Below are positions 22,641 to 35,454 of a stretch of DNA of 64,000 nucleotides, piece by piece. A model generated the notes under the pieces. That model did no database searches, was not told where the DNA came from, and saw nothing but the letters and a program-made list of their open reading frames with translations. Position numbers and translations under genes: made by a program. Origin of the DNA: Pogonophryne albipinna (taxonomy: Eukaryota > Chordata > Actinopteri > Perciformes > Artedidraconidae); the NCBI GenBank assembly GCA_028583405.1, contig CM053256.1, forward strand, positions 15,654,107 through 15,718,106. The letters run 5' to 3'. How positions within the stretch are numbered: position 1 is the stretch's first letter; each line of letters begins with the position of its first letter.

Positions 22641-23060
22641 AATAATCCCTCTCTCGCTGTGTGAAATATCTTTTCATGCCTGCACTGATGATCATAATGG
22701 TTTTCTGTCTGAGCTGCAGACTAGTGATTGGCCCCAATTACTGCATGAACCCGAGGCTTCAAATCATCCTATCTATGCAAGGTGAGACGTGTAATGGCAA
22801 AAATCTATTTAGGCCTGGTTTCCATCCCCTGCCTGTATGCGCCTCAATAAATCACAATTAATGCACATTTTAAAAAGGGAAACCATTGCCAGATGTTTGT
22901 CATTACTGGCCCCTATTGTGCAGTTGTTATATACAACCTATACAGTATGTGCTCTAGAAAGCCCTTGTGTTTCTTTTGCAGTGACTGCTTCCAAACTTCG
23001 AAGCTTGCAATATATTAATTTCTCCAACTCACATGCACATCTCCCACATTTCCTATTCAC
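22640..23060. promoter_or_regulatory. candidate conserved noncoding block
   Basis: This stretch is free of simple repeats. It has dense homeodomain- and HMG-type words, such as CAATAAATCACAATTAATGC near 22844-22863 and ATATTAATTTC near 23011. A 66-codon open frame overlaps it but has no recognisable domain or splice context. Function is an inference only. Confidence 0.3.
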
Positions 23061-23064
23061 TTTG

Positions 23065-24850
23065 ATTATAGAACGGCCCAGCTCTCTGGTTTTAACAATC
23101 TATTGACTTCTTTTAATATATTAGAAACCCTGGCCAAATGGAAAAAAAAGTGCCTCAATATTGCTTAGTGTAGGATGACAGCTAATGGCTGTGGCTAATG
23201 TCACTTCAGCAGGTATTTCCACTATTTTTAGTCTTGGAGCGAAGCCCTTTTCTGGACCCAGGTGCCCCATGCTGTCTCTGTGATCAGATGTAAAGAGAGA
23301 CAGATTGACTCCAGCATCTTTCCCTGTAGAGGCAATCCTCAGCCATCCAAATTAGCGGTTGGTTTGCCTCACAGCATTCATCATTCCTGCTCCACTTTCA
23401 GCTGAGCTCGCCTTCCAATTTTCACTGAGATTCTCCCACTTACTCTTCTAATGCTTGGTCTTTTCTTTGTGCGCCCTATTTGTTTTGTTCTCTTCTCTGT
23501 TTCTCTGCTGTTATATCATTTTCTTCCTTGCTTCTCATTTCCTTATGTTTTCTCTCTCAGCCCATGCTTTCATTTACCGTACCACCTTTTATTGATCTCT
23601 TCTGTCGTGAAAACTGTTTTTGCCTCTCCACTATTGCTACAAATACATTTGTATCAAATTCTATCTCTGGATTCCTTCTTTCCCTCTGCCCTCCATCCGT
23701 CTCTGCCTCTATCTGTCAGTTGGGCTCTTCCTCAGTAACAGTAATGGAGTGGTTAAGGACGGGAGAAAAATCCCAAGTGAATAGATGTTTCTAAGATGTT
23801 GTCAAACTGTTGGCGTGAGTGCTTTGCTGGACCCCTGCTGTGCCTAACTTGGCATACCCTCCCCACTTCTAAGTACACAGTTACACACAGTAACACTCCA
23901 ACACTCGGCCATATCTGTCTTTGAGAAGAGACAGTAGATTATACACATTCTACAAGGACCATTGCTGTGAATTTCTGCCTCTTAACTAAGCTGATATGGG
24001 AAAGATGCTGTCAAAGCCCCCCGTGAGTCTGAGAGGCCTGCAGTCTGGTATATTTGGTGAGCTAATGTGTGGGAGAAATAAAAAGATTGACTATGGTAGA
24101 AACATTTGAATACCCTGCAATGTAAAGAGCCCTTTCATTTCTGTCACCTTTGTCTCTCTGTGCTCAATCATATTGATAACTAAGGATATTTAGATGGATT
24201 ATTTTCAGGGCTGCAACTAATTATTCTTTTATGTACTATCAATCAACTTGTGAATTTTTTTTTTTTTGGGGAATTAACACCCCTACTTTTAATGTCTTGT
24301 TCCTCTTGTGAAAAACCTTAGGATGTTTGATTTACAATAATGAATTCTGAAGAAAATTAACACATTCTCACATAATTGAGGAACCTAAAGTCAGTATGTT
24401 ATCACATACAACATTTATTGGTTGAAAAATGACTTATTATTTATTGTTTATTAAAGATGTTGCATGTTCTTTTTCTGTTGAACGACTGATGGATTAATAA
24501 TTTTGCTCTAAATATATACATTTTCCTGGAGATTTGAGGATTTAGCAATTTAGGCAGGGGAATATTACATATATCATAACTTATTATAGTAAAGTGTGCA
24601 GTTATTCACTTTTGACTGGTGTGTGTTCTGTGGGCAGCTGTACTGTGCATGTGTGTTTTGTATGTGTATCCTCTAATGACAGTTGATTGCATTATCATCC
24701 ACGGCTGAGTGGTTGCTCACCCTGCTAGACGGATAGGAAAAACCGCCAAGGCCCCTGTGTGTGTGACTCTGAGCCTGTGTGAGTGCTCACTTGTAAAATG
24801 TGATTGGAGGTGAAACTCGTAAGTCCTCTTGGGCCCATTCACAATTTGCC
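23065..24850. other. intronic DNA, no gene seen
   Basis: CT-rich sequence at 23450-23720 gives spurious Ser/Leu/Phe-rich frames. A T-run lies at 24258-24269. No gene is supported. Confidence 0.55.
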
Positions 24851-24853
24851 ACG

Positions 24854-24854
<1 letters not shown>

Positions 24855-24933
<79 letters not shown>

Positions 24934-24943
24934 CCCCCCCCCC
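24855..24943. repeat. (CA)n microsatellite with poly-C end
   Basis: About 38 CA units up to 24930, followed by a C-run to 24943. Confidence 0.97.
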
Positions 24944-25521
24944 AAGGAGAGGGAACCTTTTAGACAGCAATGTGTTCAGATGGGAATGCGTCTTGTTGCT
25001 CCAATAAGACATGCCTTACTTGTCACTCCTCACACACCCACTCTCACTCACATGCTTTGGGAATATGGCAGTTCGTCTGTGCATGTGTGAGTGAGTGTTG
25101 CCGTTAGAGTTGGGCCAGTTTATCAGTTCCCAATGTGACTCATCATATTATAACTTTGCTGGGTGTTAAATAATCAAATGCACAATTAGCTTATCTTGAG
25201 ATGTTTGAGGCGTAACATTTTGTGTAAAAAGTTACCAAACAACAGGGTTGACAGTGTAATCAAAGCACACATTTTACTTAAGATACAGTCTCTATTTTTA
25301 GTATTCAAAGTTAATAGTTTGTGATAGTTTTGACATTTGATAAGATGATATCACATAATATGTGCAACACATGTTGTATAAATCCAATCAATCAATAATT
25401 GCCTTCACCTGCACTCAAAAGTTTAACTGCCCCCAAACCTTAAACTTTTGTACAAGCCAGAAAAAGCATCCTATATTAACCCTCCGGTATCATTCGATTG
25501 GACTATGCAAATTAGTCATTC

Positions 25522-26619
25522 GAGACAAAAATGTCCACTGCAAAAGACTTTGATAAAAAAATTATATTAAAAGGTTTTTTTCACAACTTTTTTGGGTTCA
25601 ATCTTTAAAGCAACTTCCGTCCTATTAGAAAATATGTAATCATTTTCAGGATTTTAACCCTTTAAATGCCATTTTGAATACATGAAACCACTGTTTTTTT
25701 TCATGATCAAAACAGAAAAGAATGAGTTATTTTCCAAAAAATACATATCTGGGGACGGGCTTTTTTTTGATAACAGTCTTGGATATGTCAAAGATTAGCA
25801 ACAAAATTGATTTTTTTGCATTATTAGTTTTTGCACAAAATCAGATTGAACAAAAAAGTTACAAATTAGTCATTCGGGACAAAAATGTCCACTTCCAAAA
25901 ACTGCTCTAAAATGACAACAGATTAATATTTTTTAAAACTTTTTGGGGTTAAATCTTTCAATCAACTTCAATCCTGATCAAAAAATACCAAATGTTAAAT
26001 TATGTTCAGGATTTTAACCCTTGAACTGCCAGTTTGAAAACATGAATTTGCGTTTTCTATGAAAAACATGCACAAAAAGGCAGTTATTTTCCATATAATA
26101 AATGTTGGGGGGGGGGGTCGGGTTTTTTTTTTTATCACAGTCTTGGATATGTCAAAGATTAGCAACAACATTGATTTTGGTTGATTATTAGTTTTTGCAC
26201 AAAATCAGATTGAACAAAAAAGTTACAAATTAGTCATTCGGGACAAAAATGTCCACTTCCAAAAACTGCTCTAAAATGACAACAGATTAATATTTTTTTA
26301 AATTTTTTGGGGTTAAATCTTTCAATCAACTTCAGTCCTGATCAAAAATACTAAATGTTAACTTATGTTCAGGATTTTAACCCTTTAACTGCCAGTTTGA
26401 AAACACGAATTTGCGTTTTCTATGAAAAACATGCACAAAAAGGCAGTTATTTTCCATATAATAAATGTTGGGGGGGGTCGGCTTTTTTTTTTTTTATCAC
26501 AGTCTTGGATATGTCAAAGATTAGCAACAACATTGATTTGAGTGGATAATTAGTTTTTGCACAGATTCAAAGATTAAACAAAAAAGTCACACATTAGCCA
26601 CTCGCGGACAAAAATGTCC
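25522..26619. repeat. tandem ~364-bp units in left arm of the palindrome
   Basis: The hairpin-like word GGACAAAAATGTCC, or a one-base variant, occurs at 25522, 25877, 26241 and 26606, at intervals of 354-365 bp. The units starting at 25877 and 26241 are almost identical over their length, indicating a recent duplication. Confidence 0.85.
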
Positions 26620-26828
26620 CATCCACTCCCATTATAACCACATCTTTTGATCTCTCCGCCATACCGGTATAAAATCATGCATTTTGTAATGTCAGGGTTT
26701 TGTATTGGAGGAAAATAGTTACATTTGTCCTTTTTACTGTAAAAACCAGATGTGACATTTTACCATTGAATTACATGCTTGTCATTTCAAGGTTTCTTTG
26801 CCTGTTGTATAATGGGGCCCTGACAGCC

Positions 26829-27287
26829 TCAGGGTGTTTCTGTTTCAGAGGATGAGTCCTGCAGCTGAAGTTAGGGGCTGCATGAGCAGATACCTCTTGT
26901 CCCACAGAGAAGCTCCTCTTCATCTTACTGGTTGTTGCGTATCACAGGAATGAAATGACCATCCAGCCAAACTACACATATTTGAAGCTTTGGCTTTGCA
27001 GCCAGGTGTTTTTATTTTCTTCAAGGAGTGTATGTATGGCTGTGTAGGTCTGTTTGACATTATCAAAGGACTTTGAAGTTCAAACAATTCAAAACATCGA
27101 GGTCAAGCAGGGTCAAGATCATATATCTGTTTACCTCAAAGACACATGAAACAGCACAAATGAAAAACAAAACGCCATGAGAGCACACTTACTCCTGTCT
27201 CATTCTCACACACAATCACTCACACACATACAAGGTATAAGGAGGTTTAATATGTAAGAGTGTGTATGAGTTTGGGAATGAGGGAGT

Positions 27288-27320
<33 letters not shown>

Positions 27321-27391
27321 AGAAAGATATGAGGCGAAAACTGCGACTTGCTGTAAACCAAATCTACTGTATATTGTTGTCTCTGTGCGTG

Positions 27392-27470
<79 letters not shown>

Positions 27471-27551
27471 GCGCATTTCTCAGCTGATACCACTCTTCCA
27501 CATCCATACCAACACACCTACATCATATTAGTTGCATACATGTATTCCAAT
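26829..27551. other. central spacer of the palindrome
   Basis: The 723-bp spacer between the arms holds a GA-rich run (27288-27330) and a composite microsatellite, (CA)n-(TA)n-(CA)n, at 27392-27472. No coding sequence is seen. Confidence 0.7.
27392..27472. repeat. composite (CA)n(TA)n(CA)n microsatellite
   Basis: About 10 CA, about 19 TA and 10 CA units in direct succession. It is symmetric and lies in the centre of the large inverted repeat. Confidence 0.97.
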
Positions 27552-27761
27552 GGCTGTCAGGGCCCCATTATACAACAGGCAAAGAAACCAAGAAATGACA
27601 AGCATGTAATTCAATGGTAAAATGTCACATCTGGTCATATACAGTAAAAAGGACAAATTGAACTATTTTCCTCCAATATAAAACCCTGACATTACAAAAT
27701 GGATGATTTTATACCGGTATGGCGGAGAGATCAAAAGATGTGGTTATAATGGGAGTGGATG

Positions 27762-28691
27762 GGACATTTTTGTCCGCGAGTGGCTAATGTGTGACTTTTT
27801 TGTTTAATCTGATTCTGTGCAAAAACTGATAATCAACCAAAATCAATGTTGTTGCTAATCTTTGACATATTCAAGACTGTGATAAAAAAAAAGCCGACCC
27901 CCCCCCCCCAACATTTATTATATGGAAAATAACTGCCTTTTTGTGCATGTTTTTCATAGAAAACGCAAATTCATGTTTTCAAACTGGCAGTTAAAGGGTT
28001 AAAATCCTGAACATAAGTTAACATTTGGTATTTTTGATCATGACTGAAGTTGATTGAAAGATTTAACCCCAAAAAGTTTAAAAAAATATTAATCTGTTGT
28101 CATTTTAGAGCAGTTTTTGGAAGTGGACATTTTTGTCCCGAATGACTAATTTGTAACTTTTTTGTTAAATCTGATTTTGTGCAAAAACTATTAATCAACC
28201 AAAATCAATGTTGTTGCTAATCTTTGACATATCCAAGACTGTTATAAAAAAAAAAAGAGCCCGTCCCCAGATATTTATTTTTTGGAAAATAACTCATTTT
28301 CTCTGTTTTCATCATGAAAAAAAACAGCGGTTTCATGTATTCAAAATGGCATTTAAAGGGTTAAAATCCTGAAAATGATTACATTTTTGGTATTTTCTAA
28401 TAGGGCGGAAGTTGCTTTAAAGATTGAACCCAAAAAAGTTGTGAAAAAAACCTTTTAATATAATGTTTTTATCAAAGTCTTTTGCAGTGGACATTTTTGT
28501 CTCGAATGACTAATTTGCGTAGTCGATTTGTTACACAATGAATTAAAGACCGATTTGAAAAATTGAAATTGGAATTCCAAAATAGATCGAGAAAATAGCC
28601 TTGTTACAAAAAATCAGGCCATTTGCACCAACGAAACCAAAGTTATTGCAAAATGAAAAGTGAAAAATGACCCATATGGACAAAAACGTCC
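27762..28691. repeat. ~364-bp units in right arm of the palindrome
   Basis: GGACATTTTTGTCC-type words occur at 27762, 28125 and 28489 (intervals 363-364), with an outermost GGACAAAAACGTCC at 28678. The right arm has one unit fewer than the left. It keeps a distal segment (about 28530-28690) that is deleted from the left arm. Confidence 0.82.
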
Positions 28692-28712
28692 ACAGTGATA
28701 CCGGAGGGTCAA

Positions 28713-29560
28713 CTTGTTATTTATTTGGTGAGTCACTTGTATTATCCACCAGAATAATTCAAAGGATAACAGAGAAGGTGGGTCGGGTGACCAACTGAGA
28801 GGATCATTAAACATCCTGCCTATAAGTTTTGTTCAAGCTTACCTAGTCCATTCATCTTTATTTATCTGCACCTATATTAATAACAAATCCATTGCCTACA
28901 AAGCAGAGTGTTATTGAAGGATTTGTAGTTTTTCTGTGTTTGCTTCAAATCTTTCAAGACATATTGGCAGCTTAATTTAAAAATAAGGCTGCGATAACAT
29001 AAACACGTTGTTTTTGTGAACCCACAAATGTCTATCAATTATAAAAATGCCTACAGTTTTCATCTCTAATGTGGAAATATAGCTTTTTACTGTTAGCATT
29101 AATTGGTTACTTCTGTCACTGAGATTAAGACCAAGAGTAATTCTTATCTTTGTCATTCTGACAAAGCAATAAGGAATTTGGTTGGAAAGCAAATCTCACT
29201 TCCCTGACAGGCAGGAGATCTTAATATATGACTTGATTGTGATGCACCAACCTTGTGAATGGGTCACTGCTCCACCCTGCCCTCCAGTCCGCCTGGCATC
29301 CAGCTGTCCGCTCAGCCAATCAGCCAATGAGGCCAGACAGGCGTTGTTAGCTCAGTCAAGTGTATCCATTCACCCCTGAGCCACCCCTTTGCCCCAGCAT
29401 GCTTACCCCTAGCATGCTTACCCCTATCAACCACCACTGCACCGTTTCCCTAGGTCAGCATGTCCTGTGTGTTTTTGTGTGTGAGCAAGATGAGATGGGG
29501 ATGGGGGGGGGTGAGATGGAGTTCCAGAATGGATGGAGGGTAGAAGACAGAAATAACAAG
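28713..29560. other. intronic DNA with short duplications
   Basis: A 15-bp tandem AGCATGCTTACCCCT occurs at about 29397 and 29412. No gene is seen. Confidence 0.55.
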
Positions 29561-29567
29561 GGACAGA

Positions 29568-29816
29568 AGTGTGTGTGTGTGTGTGTGTGTTTGTTCCCGT
29601 GGGAGGGTGTGAGGATGTGTGTGGGATGGGTGTAAAAGTGGGTCATGGTGGGTCCATGTGTGAAGCACCAGGAGCATCATATTGACCCCCAGGGCTTGCT
29701 GTCTGCCGCTTCTCTCTATCTCACTCTCGCACACTCAAACATCGCACGCACGCACGCACACACACGCACACACACGCACACACACGCACACACACGCACA
29801 CACACGCACACATCCA
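29568..29816. repeat. TG run and (CACACACACG)n minisatellite-like array
   Basis: A TG run lies at 29568-29591. At about 29744-29813, CGCACGCACG leads into a regular 10-base ACACACACGC pattern repeated about six times. Confidence 0.85.
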
Positions 29817-29819
29817 GAC

Positions 29820-32800
29820 TGCCATTGCCCTCATATATCATCTACCAGGGCTGAAAACCAGAGGGAAATCAGAGACTGCATGGATCTGTTTCTTTGGTCT
29901 GGAAAATCTGCACATCTCAATCGCTCAGTTACTTAGTTTTAGTTTAAGTAGTCTGGGGAAATGGCTGAATGGATTCTTGGAGAGTAGAGACAAACAGTAT
30001 GGGAAATGAAATCAACATTTGATTGAGAATCACTGTACGGCGAAGACAGGCAGTACAATCAACTATGTACATTCAGTCTTGTTGGCTTGTTCCGAGTTAA
30101 ACATGCTGGCATAGCTTACATGCTTGTCTCTATTATGGAAAGATATAACGTACAGAGTGTATGTATAGCTGCCGAGGGAATGTCAGAGAAAGTTTAGCAA
30201 CTTATAAGTAGGTCTGTCTGAAATAGAAAATATGATACTGTAGCCTCAGTGATAGCTGTTAAAGTGGGGTTATATATGATATACCTATCATCGTGAGAGA
30301 GTTAAAGGAGTCTGTATGAAAGCTTTATACTGCAAAGAGTCTCCAGAGTTTCTTTCCTACATAAATATACACGATCTGACTGCAGTGAACTTCCATGAAC
30401 TCCCCGAAATACCCAAGCAGGATGCTGGATCAGTGAGAACTAGAATGTCTAAGCACTCTCCTGGCAGCAAGAAAACAAATCTGTTTGCAGAGTAATCACC
30501 ATGGGAGCTCCATAGTGCTAGAAAGCAAGGTTGCTGTTTCATTTTAGATTGCAATCACATCAACACAAGTCTTTAAATATTTAGATCACAGTGCCAAATT
30601 CTGAGAGGAATGTGTTACTGTTAGCCTTTGTAAATTACCAGTTTTTTTCACATGGAGCCTTAATGCAGTACAGAAGTTAAAATGTACGTATGATATACTG
30701 TAATCATTTTTATAATAACATATTTTATTTTATAGCAAGTGCTTTCATTTTGATACCTTTTGAGTGCATTACAAGTAGAAAGGTTGTTGTCTTTGTAAAT
30801 AAACAGTCAAGCTAATTGTAGTCACTTTCACGTCTAAAAGGTATGCTGCAAACACAGCTCTTCTTAAATGTATGAACGTTTTTTTTAAAAGGAAAAACAC
30901 AACTTCCTTGTTGTAGATCCTTCTATAGGCCTCATCTGTCAATAAGATGTTCACCAACTGAGGACACTTATTTTTAAATAGAGTGGGAATAATGAAAAGC
31001 AGAAAGGTCTGAGGAAAGAAGTAAAGGAGAATAAGAAATGTTTGATATTTGGGAAAGACAAGAAAGTGGTGACATCTAGTTTCTTTGTTGCTAATAACAA
31101 GAGGAAACTGGAGGAAAGTAGTTAAAGTGAGTGGATGTTATATGTGGTTAAAAAAGATGGGAGAGGGGGTAAAATATAGAGTAACGGTATGGGGAAAATG
31201 AAAAGGAGAATATAATAGATTAAAGATAAATGAGATGGGTGGAGTAAAAGAAAGATGGTAGTTTTAGGATGTTGTGATAAAATACCAGTTATGTGAATGC
31301 TGATAGTAGCTTAACTACGCTATGAGTATTTCACCTATCCCTTCTAACCTCCCTCTGTGGCTTACATTTTTACACTGTCTGGTTTCCAGTAAAGAACTGT
31401 TATTTGAGAGAACTCTAAAAAACATCTTTACTCCCTACAGGTTCAATCTTTGGAAACTTATTTCTTGAAATCTTGGTGGAAAAATGCCCTTCTGTCCTCA
31501 GTTGACTCTGTCAATCCAACTGTCTGCCCTACTTTTAGATAATTTAATCCTACATATTACTCTGCCTTTTGAGATCCTTCCCGCACGCCAATATTCAAAT
31601 TATAGGAACACATGCTTTTATTGGAAAGAAAAGACATAGTCAATTTTTGTGTTATTCTATCCTGTGCTGTGTCTTGCTTTACTACTCTACATCATTAAGT
31701 GTATATTATTATAGCATTGCTTCTTGATTTAATATTGAGCCAGTTGTGGATTAATCTAACTTTGTGTGGCATGCAGCTCAAAGTAGCAGTAAAATATATT
31801 CTTATTCTCTTTCTTTAGTGAGATTTGATCACAGTGCTCCTGTTCCACTCAGTAGTGGAGATGGAGATGAACCCCCTTACTCGGGTCACTACTCTAAACT
31901 GACATTTGGCTAGCAGTTATAAATAAACAAGAACAAACACATATACTCACATTTACAACCACATGCCTCCAATTCATATAACATGCATGCCACATTTGCA
32001 AAGACAGGGAGAACACACACATTTCACACAGGGAGGCCACAGCTAGCAAGTGGTGCCTAACCTGTCTTGTGAGGTGATGATGCTAACCACTTCTTCACCG
32101 TGCCACCTATGAGTTTAGATACCATAAGGAACATTGTTGTTTTCTTTGTAAACACAAATATACCACTAGAGTCAAAGATGAATACACCAATTCCCTTTTA
32201 TCAAGCATTGAAGCCCTTGGAAAACAGCTATTTTTTTCCTTTCACCGACTTGGCTACTGCTGCTTGAATTCCTTCTTGAATCGATAGCACCTGTTCTTCT
32301 TTGGTCATGTAAGTGTCACAATTGATAAGGACAAACTCAATGGTTCAGGTATGAAAACCATCACACACATTCTACATTTACCTTGGCTGTCCACACTTGA
32401 TATCACTTCCTATCTACATTATTGATTATGATCAATCCACATTCCCTGCATTATAAACAGGTATAACATATCTGTATCCATAGCTGTAAAAAGATAGGCT
32501 TTTAAAGTGATGAAAGGAGCAAAATACAACACAAAGACTCCAGTATCCAGATACTCCATATTCACTACATTTGCTTTATATTCACAAACATTTCTTTGAC
32601 ATGTTGCAGTTTTGTAATACCTTCTTTACAGCCAATAAATAAATATCATGGTTTAAATAATACACATTGAGGAGACCAGATAGTGAAGAAGTTGTTTGTC
32701 TATTACAGACAAACAACTGAGCAGATTTTACAGTAGACGGTTCACATTCGCAAATGGCCACATCTGCATACACTGGATAGGGACTTCTGGGAAATTGCTT

Positions 32801-33540
32801 TATTCCCATTTAGTCTGTTATTGTTTGTGTGTTTCTCTGCTCTCTGACCCTGCAGCTGAGCCTCCTCTCTCATTCTCTGTGGGGGGGCTGCACACACCTG
32901 TGGGTAGATGGGGAAACCAACATAATGTGCAAATACAGCACAATACATCATATTCTAGCATTTGTGAAAATAAATATTCATACATTTTTAAAGGTAAACC
33001 AACTCAACTGGCAAGTTTACTAAAATGTATGATTTTTTTCCTGAACAACTGTTGTGATTTGGGGCAGAGCAGAGTACACTCACACTTCTCTATTTCCAGC
33101 TGCTTCCCCCCGTCCTCCCTCTTTATCTGCTCTGTTTCTCACTTTCATCTCCACCACTCGGTTTTCTTTCTTTTTTCCACAGATCTTTTTGTCTCTGTCT
33201 CCATTTCTCCATACACTCATTTTTGCTCACAATGTTGGTCATCCTTTAATCCCATTTTGGTATAGACCTCACCTGCCTCTCCTTCACACAATTTGTTCTC
33301 TTTTTATCCCCCTCTCAGGATGACCCTCTTCAATGACTCACTTTCTTAGGCATTGCTTTAATCCTATTTTTACTCTCTCTTATGTACACAAGCGGCCATC
33401 TGATCCTCGCTCTCACTCTTTCTTTCTTTTGTCCCTCTTTCCATCTATACTTATTTGATGCATGCACCTGCTCCCATAACCCTTTCTCCTCATCTCCTTA
33501 GGGAGTAGTGTGATTGAAATGTGTTATGTATGACCTTGTG
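29820..33540. other. intronic DNA, no gene seen
   Basis: AT-rich DNA with CT-rich stretches near 33080-33320. The 189-codon open frame at 32696-33265 is compositionally biased and shows no domain, so I do not call it. Confidence 0.55.
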
Positions 33541-33548
33541 TTTATTGT

Positions 33549-33705
<157 letters not shown>

Positions 33706-33884
33706 ACTGACCCCAGGTGTTGCCTCTGCAATATCCCAGTCCCTCCTGTATGATTTGGTTGCGGGGTGAATTTAGGGTGAATATCACACACTCACACAAA
33801 GACACACACTGAAGTAAACCTCATAGATTAGATTTAGTCAATTGGGATAGTTGTTGGATTTTTTGTTGGTAAGAATGCACTCAG

Positions 33885-33909
33885 GTACACACACACACAC
33901 ACACACGCA

Positions 33910-33941
<32 letters not shown>

Positions 33942-33972
33942 CACACATGCACACACGCACACACGCACACAG
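33885..33972. repeat. CA/CG mixed microsatellite
   Basis: CA run, then (GCAC)n, then CA with GCAC interruptions. Confidence 0.9.
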
Positions 33973-34454
33973 GTAGAGGTCATTTTCCTTTTGTGTACAG
34001 TGGGGTCAACTGTTGGTGGAATTCCTTATTGGAGAAACTCTTGAACATACACAGAAAAAACAATTTATTTTGGGGTCAGCTGTTGTGGTCAAATGGAATA
34101 TATTTCCTTTATTGGATAACATATAAAACATGCTTTTCATCTGTGGCCTGCAGATTGCGTGAAATAGTGTCATTATTACACTGATGTGACTGAGGGTCTA
34201 TCAGAGAAACTGGAGGTAAAGGTGCATCCAGTGCAAATGTACTACTAGTGCTACCAAAACAACTACAATTTAAGATAATCAGAGATATACATGATGAACT
34301 GCTATTATAAAACTCAACCTTATTAAATGGTTTGAGCTCCTTCAATGCTGCTTCTAATTGATCAATATTCAGTGAATAAAGAGACTAAACTTCAGCAAAT
34401 AATTTGCTTTCTCACTAACCGTAATATTACACAAATACCGCTCACCATTTATCC

Positions 34455-34528
34455 AGCTAATCGGTATTTCGATACCGACCAATCAGGTATCGGTATCAAT
34501 TAAGTACCAGTTCTCGATACCCATCCCT
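34455..34528. mobile_element. hAT-like MITE terminus (fragment)
   Basis: ATCGGTATTTCGATACCGA and a closing CTCGATACCCATCCCT read in reverse as AGGGATGGGTATCGAG, an end type I recognise from dispersed fish repeats. No partner end was found. Confidence 0.4.
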
Positions 34529-34665
34529 CACTCAAGTCATCATTTTTTTGTTTTACCCTCATGCAGAATGTTCCCAGCCTCATCTTCACACTCCCTTGAA
34601 AGCTATGAATTCCAGACAGTTTGTAGGACACACACACACGCACGCACACCCGCGCACACACACTA

Positions 34666-34865
34666 GGGCTGTATCCGAATAGTCGTTTGTTGGAGTACTA
34701 TTCGGGTTTCAATTTCGTTATTCGGATATTCGTTTGCACTGCGGCTGCCACATTTAATTTATTGAAAACTCTAATATCAACGTAAGAGCTTGGTCAGTGA
34801 ATGTTTTGGTCATTGGATTTTCTTTTCACAAATGGATATTCAAAAACAAAAAACGACTGGATATT
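34666..34865. mobile_element. DNA-transposon terminus beginning CTAGGGCTGTATCCGAATA
   Basis: CTAGGGCTGTATCCGAATA with repeated ATTCGG words resembles hAT-like termini in fish. It continues into a block (34787-34860) whose inverted copy lies at 37945-38022, so the two may be arms of one disrupted element or two independent copies. Confidence 0.45.
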
Positions 34866-35454
34866 TGATTTGGACAGAGTATTTTAAGAGGATATGGTAG
34901 ACATGATATCAGCAGCAGCATTTTTACCCCTTGGAAAGTCTTGCCCGCTATTTAAATTGACTTTGATTGAAGTTAATAACAATATTGATATTATATATAG
35001 CATATTTGATGCAGTCTTTCTGAACACTTTTAAAATAAAATACTGCAAATTAAGAATATTTGTAATGTTCTGCACAGATAGTACATGAATTTGAAAACAC
35101 GTGGCAACTTTATTAATACAGCAGATGAAAAGATTTGTGGAAGGATAAATTCTTCATGGGCTTGTATGGTTGCTTGTATTATCCTCAGATAGTGGTTTGT
35201 TTAAATAACTAGTGACATTTGAATAAATATTGCAAAAAAGGGCTCCAAAAAAGGCATATAACCTGGCCGGCTTAGCCAGTGTGTATTTTTTCAAGCACCA
35301 CAAGATTCAGAGTTTATAAAGTACAATTCTGGGCCATTGATTGTGTCATTTCTCCAAACACATACAGTAAAAATGCCTGTTTTTGAAGCCTTAAAATGGC
35401 GCAGGAAAAGGACTTTACATTGTATTATACTTAAAGACAGGACTATTCAGTTAA

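Larger units (their letters stand above)
25480..28708. mobile_element. giant inverted-repeat (palindromic) nonautonomous element, 3.2 kb
   Basis: The ends CCCTCCGGTATCA and TGATACCGGAGGG are perfect inverted copies. TTAA precedes the left end (25476-25479) and TCAA follows the right (28709-28712), probably a mutated TTAA duplication as for piggyBac-type elements. The arms extend inward over 1.3 kb (25480-26828) and 1.16 kb (27552-28708), down to GGGGCCCTGACAGCC and its complement, leaving a 0.72-kb centre. The arms contain repeating units of about 364 bp, each with GGACAAAAATGTCC or its complement. No protein-coding frame is present. Confidence 0.85.

Noticed and set aside
32696..33265. 189-codon open frame on the plus strand
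   Set aside because: Low-complexity Ser/Leu/Phe-rich product from a CT-rich stretch. No homology that I can recognise.
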